Made by a program: the position numbers and the translations under genes. This document shows positions 51,950-61,109 of a DNA stretch of 64,000 nt, piece by piece. This stretch comes from Vombatus ursinus (Eukaryota > Chordata > Mammalia > Diprotodontia > Vombatidae): positions 170,797 through 234,796 of the forward strand of contig NW_020954582.1 of NCBI RefSeq assembly GCF_900497805.2, in the 5' to 3' direction. How positions within the stretch are numbered: position 1 is the stretch's first letter; each line of letters opens with the position of its first letter. The notes under the pieces were generated by a model, which worked only from the letters and a program-made list of their open reading frames with translations, did no database searches and was not told the origin of the DNA.

Positions 51950-52934
51950 AGAGTAAAAGCAGTGACTTGCTTGAGCTCTCCCCCAAATCCCTCCAAATAC
52001 CTATAAAAATGGCTCTAAACAAATTCTAAAGCAGCAGAACCCACAAAAAGACAAAGTGAAACAAATTTCCAGCCCAAAACAACCTGGATGGTTGATTGGA
52101 AAGGTCTATCACACCAGACAGGGAGAGGATCAGAGTTTGGCATGGGCACGCAGGTAAGGCAGGCCTCAGCGAACCCGGAGCAGGACTCAGAGGACTGAAT
52201 CTCAGGCAGCTATGGCCATTTCCAGACTTCTCAACCCCACGAACATCAAAGACAACTTAGAAGGTCAGTAAGAAAGGTCTGTGTCTGTGGTGAAAGAGAA
52301 GCATGGTCCCAGCCCCAGTTCCCAAGCATGGCCCTGGGGCAGTGGCTACTTCCAGAGCTTCCAGTCCACAGACTGAGGGAGAATCCAGTGACTGATCAGA
52401 GATGGATTGCAGGAATCTCTCTGCTGGTGCAGGACTCTCTTCCTTTGCCTGTGCTTGGATCTGGGTCACAGATCTATGTGGAGGTCCTAGGGCAAGGAAG
52501 AGTGCTGGCGTGGTGGAGCTTGTAGTGGCTATGGAGAGAGAATCCTCCTCACAGTTCCAAGATAGAAAAGAGTGCTTGTGGTCACTCATAGACCAGAGCA
52601 CAGGCCAGGAAAGGAATAAACACCTCACTCTTGATCATAGCACCTTGGAAAAACTGAAAATTTACAGGTTCCTAGAAGTATCTCTGAAAACAGCTGCACA
52701 AAACCCCCAAAGCTTGGGACAGTACATTCTCCATGCTGGACACAGACCCTTACCTTAACAAAGAGTTTATAACTCAAGTAATTGGCTGGGATCATGAGCA
52801 AGCAGTGTAAAAGAGGCAGACCATAGAATCTTACTTTAGTGACAAAGAAGATCAAAACATACAACCAGAAGAAGACAACAGTCAAAGCTCCTACATCCAA
52901 AACCTCCAAGAAAAATATGAATTAATCCCAAGCC

Positions 52935-53600
52935 ATGGAAGAGCTCAAAAAGGATTTTGAGAAGCAAGTAAGAGAAGTACAGGGAAAACTGGGAAGAAAA
53001 ATGAGAGTTATGCAAGAAAATCATGAAAAACAAGTCAACAACTTGCTAAAGGAGACCAAAAAAAATACTGAAGAAAATAACTCCATAAAAAATAGCCTAA
53101 CCCAAATGGCAAAAGAGGTTCAAAAAGCCAATGAGGAGAAAAATGCCCTAAAAAGCAAAATTTGCCAAATGGAAAAGGAAGTCCAAAAGCTTACTGAAGA
53201 AAATACTTCCTTAAAAATTAGAATGAAGCAATTGGAAGCTAGTGACTTTATGAAAAATCAAGACATTGTAAAACAAAACCAAAAGAATGAAAAAATGGAA
53301 CACAATGTGAATTATCTCATTGGAAAAACAACTGACCTGGAAAATAGATCCAGGAGAAATAATTTTAAAATTATTGGACTATCTGAAAGCCGTGATCAAA
53401 AAAAGAAGCTAGACATTCAAGTATTGTGGAAACACAATCAGGATAACACAAGATTTAGCAGCTTCTACATTAAGGGACCAGAAGGCATGGAATGTGATAT
53501 TCCAGAGGGCAAAGGAGATAGGATTACAACCAAGAATCACCTAACCAGCAAAAGTGAGTATAATCCTTCAGGAGAAAAAAATGGTCATTCAGTGAAATAG
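52935..53600 (+). CDS. HAL1 ORF1 remnant, open for 221 codons
   Basis: It encodes an L1 ORF1p-like protein piece. Residues 1 to about 125 form a heptad-rich coiled coil with repeated K/E/N/Q (for example QVNNLLKETKKNTEENNSIK). LEASDFMKNQDIVKQNQKN follows, then the start of the RNA-binding middle domain with DLENRSRRNNFKIIGLSES. The expected sequence after KKLDIQ is partly missing compared with the HAL1 at 32.6 kb, and the last 50 residues are out of frame. The natural start probably lies near 52794 (ATGAGCAAGCAG), but stops intervene. ORF1p coats LINE RNA; this copy should be inactive. Confidence 0.85.
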   Translation: MEELKKDFEKQVREVQGKLGRKMRVMQENHEKQVNNLLKETKKNTEENNSIKNSLTQMAKEVQKANEEKNALKSKICQMEKEVQKLTEENTSLKIRMKQLEASDFMKNQDIVKQNQKNEKMEHNVNYLIGKTTDLENRSRRNNFKIIGLSESRDQKKKLDIQVLWKHNQDNTRFSSFYIKGPEGMECDIPEGKGDRITTKNHLTSKSEYNPSGEKNGHSVK

Positions 53601-54094
53601 GGGACTTTCAAGCATTCTTGATGAAAAGACCATAGCTGAATAGAAAATTTGACTTTCAAATACAAGACTCAAGTGAGACATGAAGAGGTAAACAGGAAAG
53701 AGAAATCAATTATTAAGGTTGAACTGTTTACATTCCTGCATGGAAAGGTGATATTTGTAACTCATGAGACCTTTGTCAGTATTAGGGTAGCTGGAGAAGA
53801 AAAAATTATATGTATGTATATAGATAGATTGTTAGATAGAGGGCACAGGGTGAGTTGAAGATGAAGGGGTGATATCTGGAGAATAAAATTGAGGGATGAT
53901 AGAGGATTATACTGGGAGAAGGAGAAAGGGAGAGGTAGAATGGGGTAAATTATCTCACATGAAACAGACAAGAAAAGGTTTTTACAGTGGAGGGGAAATG
54001 AGGGAAAGTGAGAGGGAATGAGTGAATCTTATTCTCTTGGATTTGACTTAAGGAGGTAATAACATACACACTCAATTGGATATGGAATTCTATC

Positions 54095-54260
54095 TTACCC
54101 TACAGGAAAATGGGGGGGGGGGAGAAGGGACAAGAGCAGGGGAATGATAAAGGGGAGGGCAGATTGGGGAAGGGGGTAATCAGAAGCAAACACCTCTGAG
54201 GAGGGACAGAGTCAAAAGAGAGAATAGAATAAATGGGGGGGCAGAATAGGATGAGGGGAA
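54095..54260 (+). other. Purine- and G-rich tract in HAL1 3' UTR
   Basis: G runs (up to about 10) alternate with GAAGGG and GGGGAGGG. Similar G-rich polypurine tracts occur in L1 3' UTRs and can form quadruplexes. Confidence 0.6.
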
Positions 54261-54824
54261 ATACTTACTTTTTCACAACATGACTACTACGGAAGTGTTT
54301 TGCATGACAACACATATATAACCTGTATTGAGTTGCTTGCCTTTTCAATGAGGGTGGGTGGGGAGCGAGGAAGGGAGAAAATTTGGAAACTAAAGTTTTA
54401 AAAACACATGTTAAAAAAATTGTTTTCACACGCAACTGAGAAATAAGAAATACAGGAAATGAGGTATAGAAATCTATTCTGCCCTACAGGAAAATAGAAG
54501 GGGAAGGGGATAAGAGAAGATGGGGAGGGATAGAAGGGAGGGTAGATTAGGGGAAGGGGTTTACAGAATGCATGACATCTTGGGGTGGGTGGAGGGATGA
54601 GATGGGGAGAAAATTTGGAACTCAAAATTTTGTGGAAGTGAATGTTGAAAACCCAAAATAAATAAATTAAAATTGCATTAAAAAAAAGAGAGAGTATCAT
54701 CCATTACCTAAAGTAAAGTTACTATGCACAATACCTTGCTTCTCATGGCTTTTCCCCAAAAAATACCTTTCTGTTTATTAGATTGTAGAAAATCCTTTGA
54801 TAGTATAATTGTAGGTTATTAAAT

Positions 54825-54950
54825 TCAATTTAACAGACATTCATTAAATGTCTACTAGGCTCTGTATTATGTGTTGTAGATTGAAACTTTAAAAAGCAAA
54901 TTATTTCCTGTCCTCAAGAGGTTTCCATTCACTTCTAAATAATGCTCTAT
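54825..54950 (-). mobile_element. L2 3' end fragment
   Basis: TTTAACAGACATTCATTAAA, TGTCTACTAGGCTCTG, CCTGTCCTCAAGAGGTTTCC. Confidence 0.7.
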
Positions 54951-55567
54951 AAAGAGCAATTGCACTCTGAGTTAATTGTGCTCATTGTTCTTTATCCTGG
55001 AGCCCTCTGGAGAACAAATTATTTGGGAAAGAGTTTATGGATTACAAAATGACCACAGGATGTCAGGACCATGGAGAGAATGGAGCATGTTGAGATATGA
55101 AGGTAGAAGAGAGGACAGGCTTTTCCCTTTCATTCCAACTGTCAGTTCCCCTGAGATGCTCTCCAAAGCACCAGGGCTACTGGTAAGAGCTGAACCAGGA
55201 AGCTACCACTTGTTCTAGCCAGAGACAAAAGAAGGAGATGATATATTTCAGCTCGCACCACACTATGCCTAGTTGAGAGAGAACATGGGGGAGTATTAGC
55301 ATATTGAGTGAGCAGCAGAAGCTAGCTGAGACTGGGGTGGGGGGGGTACAATGCAGCTGAGGCTCCTCCCTAAAGGATTTGGTCCCAAAGCTCTTCCCCT
55401 TGGAAATGTTTCAGAGTCTCTGTCCTTCCAAGGTCATGACTCAGGCTTCTCTATATGCTGTACCAGGATCAGATGGGTGAGCAGTGATGAAAACTGTGGT
55501 CAAATTAAGTCTCACAATGCCTATCTGAATGATATTCCAGCTGATCAGAGCTTAACTAGGGTGAAAT
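54951..55567. other. Low-copy DNA, no gene seen
   Basis: Nothing recognised. A short G run is present near 55335. Confidence 0.35.
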
Positions 55568-55775
55568 GTCTAGAGCAGAGGTTCCCAAACTGAGTTAGCC
55601 TACTGTTCCTTTTTCAAAAAAAAAAAATTACTCAGCACCCCCTAGAAATCTACTTTAACTTTTTTTTTTTGAAATGTATATCATTTCAAAAAGTATAAAA
55701 TATTTTTAAATGATGCATCTTAAATTTATTAATTTATTGTAAATTTGTGGGGGTTTTCTTGCATTGAAATTTTGA

Positions 55776-55843
55776 TGACACAATATTGTGTCATGTACAA
55801 AAAGTACATGACACTATTTCATTGGCATGAAAAGATGCCAATG
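55776..55843. repeat. Cluster of three inverted repeats
   Basis: A perfect 18-bp palindrome (55776-55793, TGACACAATATTGTGTCA) overlaps an 11-bp-arm hairpin (55788-55798 with 55804-55814, loop AAAAA). A 9-bp-arm hairpin follows (55820-55828 with 55835-55843, loop GAAAAG). Confidence 0.95.
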
Positions 55844-55911
55844 AACTGACGCAAAGTGAAGTCAGCAGAGCCTGGAGAACAACATGCACAATGACTAATG
55901 ACATCATGGAA
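55826..55911 (+). repeat. 86-bp segment duplicated at 57445-57530
   Basis: Both copies run from CATGAAAAGATGCC to CATCATGGAA without indel and with 4 mismatches. The sequence is L1 ORF2-end/3' UTR material. Confidence 0.9.
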
Positions 55912-56324
55912 TAGTATCATGTTGTAAACAAGTCATTACACACATGTGTTCTTGTCAAGGCTGGCTTGCCAACACTTGCTTGTTAAGACCTGTCAGCAGT
56001 CTTGACCACTGATTGGTTACATAATAACCAATTATAATTTGTTATAATAGTTATAACTTATTATAATGGTTATAATTTGCATTTTGTGTGTTTATTTAGA
56101 AAATAACATAATCACTATACCTTTAACTCTGTTACACAACACATGAAACATTTAAAGTTTTTCAAAGTTTTCTTGTCTTCTCTTCTTTCCTTATGCTTCC
56201 ACTGCCCCCTTATTTTTATTCAATGCCCACCAATTGCACCTAAGACTACTATAGTGCCCCCCTTGATCGTTCCAGTGCTCCACAGGGAGTGGTATCACCC
56301 ACTTTAGGAACCCATGGTCTAGAG

Positions 56325-57149
56325 CTTCATCCTAGGAGCAAAAACTTATGGCAGGTGAGCTCCTGGTCCAACATATAGTAAAAGGGCAGCCTGTCCACAA
56401 ACTATTCCAGTGTCTTACCTCTTAGGGGATAGAGATTCCCTCACAACAAGGTGATGTTCTGGGGTTAGTCCCCATACGGACAAAGTTGGGGCCTCTTCTT
56501 ACACTGTTGGTTTGAATGCAGGCTTGCTCCAGAGCCAATATTTCTAGTTAGGTCTCTGCTACTGAATTCACTCCCCACTTCCTTGAAAGAAAGCCCAGGT
56601 CCAGGTATGATGGATGAAATAAGCAGACAGGCTCTAAGGCTTAATAGCAACAGGCAAGATTTTAATTCTATTAAATCAGCCCTGTCTTACAGAAAAAAAA
56701 AAAAGCCAGACTCTCTGGCTATCCTGGAAATGGAGAAAGTGGGTTATCATTTCTCAGGCTGATCCAAACATAAATAAGTGTAATTCTATCTACTATACAC
56801 CAAGCTTGGGAGTAAGCTTTTCAAATGAAAACTGAATCTTAATGTGCATTGAGTTGAGTACCAGAGAGCATTACTCCTCTTAGGGGATGGTGTCAAGGAG
56901 AGTTGCAATCCTAGGTGGTATCGTGATGTAGTCACTCAAAGGTTTGGATCTAAATTCAGTTTATTTTCACACTTCACTTTAGTAGCTGTAAGAACTGAAA
57001 AACATGGCTCACACAGATGCTGTAGCCTAGAAGTGTTCAGAAGAATTGATTTACATAAATACAGTTTAATGAAAAATCTCCCTTGTTTTGAGACATGCCT
57101 CTTGTTCAGATCCCATTTGCTGAGCTGGTCTTGGACAAAGAACTCAATT
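56325..57149. other. Low-copy DNA, no gene seen
   Basis: Nothing recognised. An A12 run near 56691-56703 may mark a retroposon tail. Confidence 0.35.
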
Positions 57150-57565
57150 TTATATAAAAAGTACAACTCTGCAGTCTGGAATTACGCAAATAAAGTGGCT
57201 AAAAAGTCTATAACCTTTGACCTAGAGATTCCACTGCTGTGAATATCCACCAGGGAGGTTCTTCATAAAAAAAAGGGTCACATATACTCTAAAATATTTA
57301 GAGCAGCACTTTTTGCAGTTGCAAAGAACTAGAAACAGTAGATTCACATCCACTGTGCTGTGGCTAAGCAAACTGTGGCATGTAAATGCTTAGGAATGTA
57401 ATGAGATGTTACTAAACCAGATGACTATGACGAATATGGAGAAACATGAAAAGATGCCAATGAACTAATGCAAAATGAAGTCAGCAGGGCCTGGAGAACA
57501 ACATGCACAATGACTAATGACATCATGGAAATGGAAAGAAACAAGCCCCAATAAACAGTCAAAGA
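57150..57565 (+). mobile_element. Old L1 ORF2 C-terminus and 3' end
   Basis: The frame reads VWNYANKVAKKSITFDLEIP then LL, the L1 segment WNYxxRAxKxxIPFDxxIPLL. Later GCAAAGAACTAGAAACAGTA and GTCAGCAGGGCCTGGAGAAC. Strongly decayed. Confidence 0.7.
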
Positions 57566-57889
57566 TGAATGTTGTCAAATATAAAGCCCAAGCTTGGCCC
57601 CAAACAAGAGCTATGAGAAGACACTCCCCCGACCCCCTCTGGCCCTTCACAGAGGTGGGAGGTCTCCAGGGACCACAGGCATGGAACAGAGCACAAAATG
57701 TCAGGTTCTTTTGATGTATTGGTTGGTTTGGGTGAGATTATTTTTTCCCTCTTCACCCCTTCATCTGCTGCCTAGCCCATTGAACAACTCAGCCATGCTC
57801 ATAGGTGGAAGAATACTCCCAATTAGCCCCAGCTATGCTGCTCATTTCATTCCCAAATCAACTCACTCTCTGGACTATTCCAAATGAGA
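57566..57889. other. Low-copy DNA, no gene seen
   Basis: Nothing recognised. Confidence 0.3.
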
Positions 57890-57975
57890 TGTTTGTGAAG
57901 TACTTGGTGCAGGATCTGAATGCAAATCTTCCTGATTCTGTGCCCAGTGCTCCACCAAGCCCCTGAGCGGTCTCA
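57890..57975 (-). mobile_element. MIR/WSINE fragment
   Basis: GGATCTGAATGCAAATCTTC, CTGTGCCCAGTGCTCCACCA. Confidence 0.6.
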
Positions 57976-57984
57976 GAAACCAAT

Positions 57985-58440
57985 CAGGTTTCCTTGAAAC
58001 CAAAAAAAGGGTAAAGTATTGAACTTTTATATGTTTAACATATGGATTCAAAACCAACTGAAACTTTTTATTTGGAAGCTTTTTGAACAGGTTAGAAATT
58101 TGATTTCTAAGTTGTAGTTTTAATAGGTGGTTATATAAAAGTGTTTGTAGGTGACATACTGTTTTTGGCAACAAAAGCTTAGTTTTTAAATGTCTTGCTA
58201 ATCATGATGGCTTCATACTGGCATTAGATAATTTCTCAAAGCATGATGTACACAAAAAGCAAGGTTCATTGCTAGTCACAGTGGTTGTAAAATCATATCT
58301 CAAATAATCTTGATATTTTTGAACTTAAGGAGCCAACTTCATGTCCAATTTGACTACATTGTCATTATTTTTACTTGAAAATATGGTTGAAGAATCACTC
58401 ATACATAGAAAGCCATACACTTTCTTCCTTGTGCTTAGAC
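57985..58440 (-). pseudogene. hAT transposase N-terminus (BED-finger type), decayed
   Basis: On minus one frame reads QDYLRYDFTTTVTSNEPCFL, then CTSCFEKLSNASMKPS, a stop, and LARHLKTK. This follows the pattern of hAT/Charlie transposases and their domesticated relatives (ZBED5, FAM200 type): K-x-x-x-Y-L-x-x-G-F-T, a C-x2-C pair, then L-x-N-x-S-M-K-P-S-x-L-x-R-H-L-x-x-K-H. Stops split the frame and the second zinc-ligand histidine is not visible. Further residues (LLPKTVCHLQTLLYNHLLKL) continue without clear motifs. It is a transposon relic rather than a host gene. Confidence 0.6.
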
Positions 58441-58534
58441 TATTAATATTCTTCTTAGTGTCCAGTGCCTTTGCAGAAGTCTTTGGAAGCCATTTGCACA
58501 TTTGATGAGTGTTAAGCTAAAGACTAGACCTGGG

Positions 58535-60117
58535 CACAGTAGTCTACTGTTTGATAAACCCAAAGACCACAGTTTCTGGGATAAGAACTCACTATTTGAC
58601 AAAAACCACTGGGAAAACTGGAAAAGAGTATGGCAGAAACTGGGCATAGACCAACATCTTACCCCCATACCAAAATAAAGTCAAAATGGGTACACAATTT
58701 AGATATGAAGGTTGATTCTGTAAGCAAACTAGGACAGCAAGGAATAGTTTACCTATCAGATTTATGGAGAACAGAAGAATTTGTGACCAAACAAGAGATA
58801 TAGAACATTATGAAATGCAAAATGAATAATTTTGATTACATTAAATTGAAAAGTTTTTGCACAAACAAAGCCAATGCAACCAAGATTAGGAGGGAAGCAG
58901 AAAACTGGAAAAGAATTTTTACAACCAGTGTCTCTGATGAGGGCCTCATTTCTAAAATATATAGTGAACTGAGTCAAATTTATAAGAATACAATTGATAA
59001 ATGGTCAAAGGATATGAACAGGCAGTTTTCAGACAAAGACATTAAAGCCATCTGTAGTCATATGAAAAAATGCTCTAAATCACTATTGATTAGAGAGATG
59101 CAAATCAAAACAACTCTGAGGTACCATATCACACCTATCAGGTTGACTAACATGACAAAAGAGGACAATGATAAATGTTGGAGATGTGGGGAAAATTGGA
59201 ACATTAATACATTGTTGGTGGAGTTATGAACTGATCCAACCATTTTGGAGAGTAATTTGGAACTATGCCCAAAGGGCTATAAAAATGTGCGTACCCTTTG
59301 AACCAACAATAGCACTTCAAGGGCTGTATCCCAAAGAGATCATAAAAATGGGAAAAGGAAAAAAATTAACAAAAAAATAAAATAAAATAAATTTTAAAAA
59401 ATTTAAAAAACAAAAAATTTTAAAAATTTAAAAAACAAAAAAATTAAAAATTAAATTTAAAAATGGGAAAAGGACCCACATGTACAAAAACATTTATAGC
59501 AGTTCCTTCTGTGGTGGTAAAGAATTGGAAATTGAGGGAATGCCCATCAGTTGGGAAATGGCTGAACAAGTTTCAGTATATGAATGTAATGGAATACTAT
59601 TGTTCTATAAGAAATGATGAGCAAGCAGACTTCAGAAAAACCTGGAAAAACTTGTATGTACTGATTCAGAGTGAAATAAGCAGAACCAGGAGAACATTGT
59701 ACACAATAACAGCCACATTGTGTGATGACAAACCTTGATAGACTTACCTCTTCTCAGAAATGCAAGAATCTAAGACATCTCCAAAAGTCTCATGATGGAA
59801 AATGCTATCCACATCCAGAGAAAGAACTATGGAGTTTTAATGCAAATCAAAGCATACTATTTGCTTTCTTTTTTCTTCTGTTTTGTTTTGTTTCTTCTTT
59901 CTTATGGTTCCTCCTATTGGTTCTAATTCTTCTTTACAACATGACTAAGGTGAAAATAAGTTTAATAGGAATGTATATATAGAGCCTAAATCATCTGGCA
60001 CACCATCTTGGGGAAGGGAGAGGGGAAGGAGGGGGAGAAAATTTAAAACTCAAAAGCTTATGGAAGTGAGTGTTAAAAACTAAAAGTAAATTAATAAAAA
60101 AAATATTTTTTTTTTAA
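58535..60117 (+). mobile_element. 5'-truncated L1 with 16-bp TSD
   Basis: AAAGACTAGACCTGGG is repeated at 58519-58534 and 60118-60133. The element holds the last part of ORF2 in several frames (YIKLKSFCTNKANATKIRR, TTLRYHITPIRLTNMTKED, KTFIAVPSVVVKNWKLREC, QSEISRTRRTLYTI) and a 3' UTR ending TAATAAAAAAAATA. The cysteine motif is shifted out of frame. A tail-only insertion sits at about 59360-59458. The exact TSD implies a fairly young copy. Confidence 0.93.
59360..59458 (+). mobile_element. A-rich insertion with its own 16-bp duplication
   Basis: AAAAATGGGAAAAGGA is found on both sides (59344-59359 and 59459-59474). The 99 bp between contain A, T and only a few C. This looks like a retrotransposed poly(A) tail or A-rich filler within the L1. 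Confidence 0.8.
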
Positions 60118-60214
60118 AAAGACTAGACCTGGGATTTCTTTGAAATCAGGAATTCTCTCTGTCATGCAAATCAATACTTTCTCTGCAGTTTCTAGGCTTT
60201 GAGGGTTGCCTAGT

Positions 60215-60338
60215 GCCTTGAGAAGTGAAGTCACTCACTCAAAGCAATGGGGCCAGGATATGACCCAGGCAGAATTGGAACCCAGGTCTCCTTGACAGTG
60301 AGTTCAGTAATCTACCCACTAAGCCACTTTGCCTGTCT
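60215..60338 (-). mobile_element. MIR-like SINE fragment
   Basis: AAGTGAAGTCACTCACTCAA, GAACCCAGGTCTCCTTGACA and AATCTACCCACTAAGCCACT. Confidence 0.7.
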
Positions 60339-60714
60339 TTTGTGAGAGTTCATTTTGTGATAACTAGACAATACCATCTATAATGAGGCAAGCACTAACT
60401 GTGGCATGTCACCACATACTGAAGTAAGACAAACTATGAGGAAACAACTCTCGCCCCCTCCCTCTTTGCGAATTCCTGCTCTCACTTCAGGAACTATCCA
60501 TTACCAACCCTGACATGCGACTGTTTGACTTGGGAGCTTCAGGAGGTTCTTCCAAAAGGCTTAAAACTTAAAACTCCACTAAGGCTTTGGGGACATCCTG
60601 AATTAGCAATGCTTCATTTCTTAACTCTTTTTTGAGAAATAGAAATAAAAGTTCCAATATTTATCCTGTACCCTGTGAAAATGGGTGTACACATCCCACT
60701 TTGGAAGTCACTGT
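60339..60714. other. Low-copy DNA, no gene seen
   Basis: Nothing recognised. Confidence 0.35.
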
Positions 60715-60898
60715 CTTATAGACTAGGAGCTGAAAGGGAGCTGAGGGGTCATCTAATCCAGTTCTCTCATTTGCAGTTGTAGAAATGGGAATGTAGAAAG
60801 AGAAAGTGACAATGGAGACCACAAAGGTCTTATCTAAGTAGTGGAGCCAGGATTCAAACACAGGTTCTTGGACTCAAAACCTAGCCCCACACTGCTTC
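60715..60898 (-). mobile_element. MIR-like SINE
   Basis: GAGCTGAAAGGGAGCTGAGG, GGTCATCTAATCCAGTTCTC, GGATTCAAACACAGGTTCTT. Confidence 0.65.
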
Positions 60899-61109
60899 TC
60901 TTGACTCAACTCTATTCTCCATGTCCATCTTCTCAACTGTGGCTTCATTTGTCTCTATAACAAGTCCTGACTAGACAGAGTGCCATAAGCCTTTGCCCTC
61001 TTTCATTTCTTGGTCCCAAACCTTCTTTGTCAAGGTAGTTTTCATTATCCTGTCCTATGTCCATTTTCATGGTATTAAGGCATGTCAAATTTTGCATTTA
61101 TTCCTTTAT
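60899..61109. other. Low-copy DNA
   Basis: Nothing recognised. Confidence 0.3.

Larger units (their letters stand above)
51924..54688 (+). mobile_element. Full-length HAL1 (ORF1-only half-L1) with 12-bp TSD
   Basis: AGAGAGTATCAT flanks the element at 51912-51923 and 54689-54700. The 5' end carries GGGGCAGAACCAAGATGGCA, then about 850 bp of 5' UTR, ORF1 remains from about 52794 to 53700, about 980 bp of 3' UTR, and an A tail. There is no ORF2, as defined for HAL1. The 3' UTR holds two copies of a module that begins CCCTACAGGAAAAT (about 54100 and 54483) and ends in GGGAGAAAATTTGG. Confidence 0.92.
55576..56316. mobile_element. hAT-type transposon remnant with 8-bp TSD
   Basis: The ends CAGAGGTTCCCAAACTGAG and, inverted, CATGGGTTCCTAAAGTGGG form terminal inverted repeats. 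GTCTAGAG is duplicated at 55568-55575 and 56317-56324, the 8-bp duplication that defines hAT insertions. About 741 bp without transposase frame. It holds unusual palindromes at 55776-55843 and an 86-bp segment shared with an old L1 at 57445. Confidence 0.9.
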
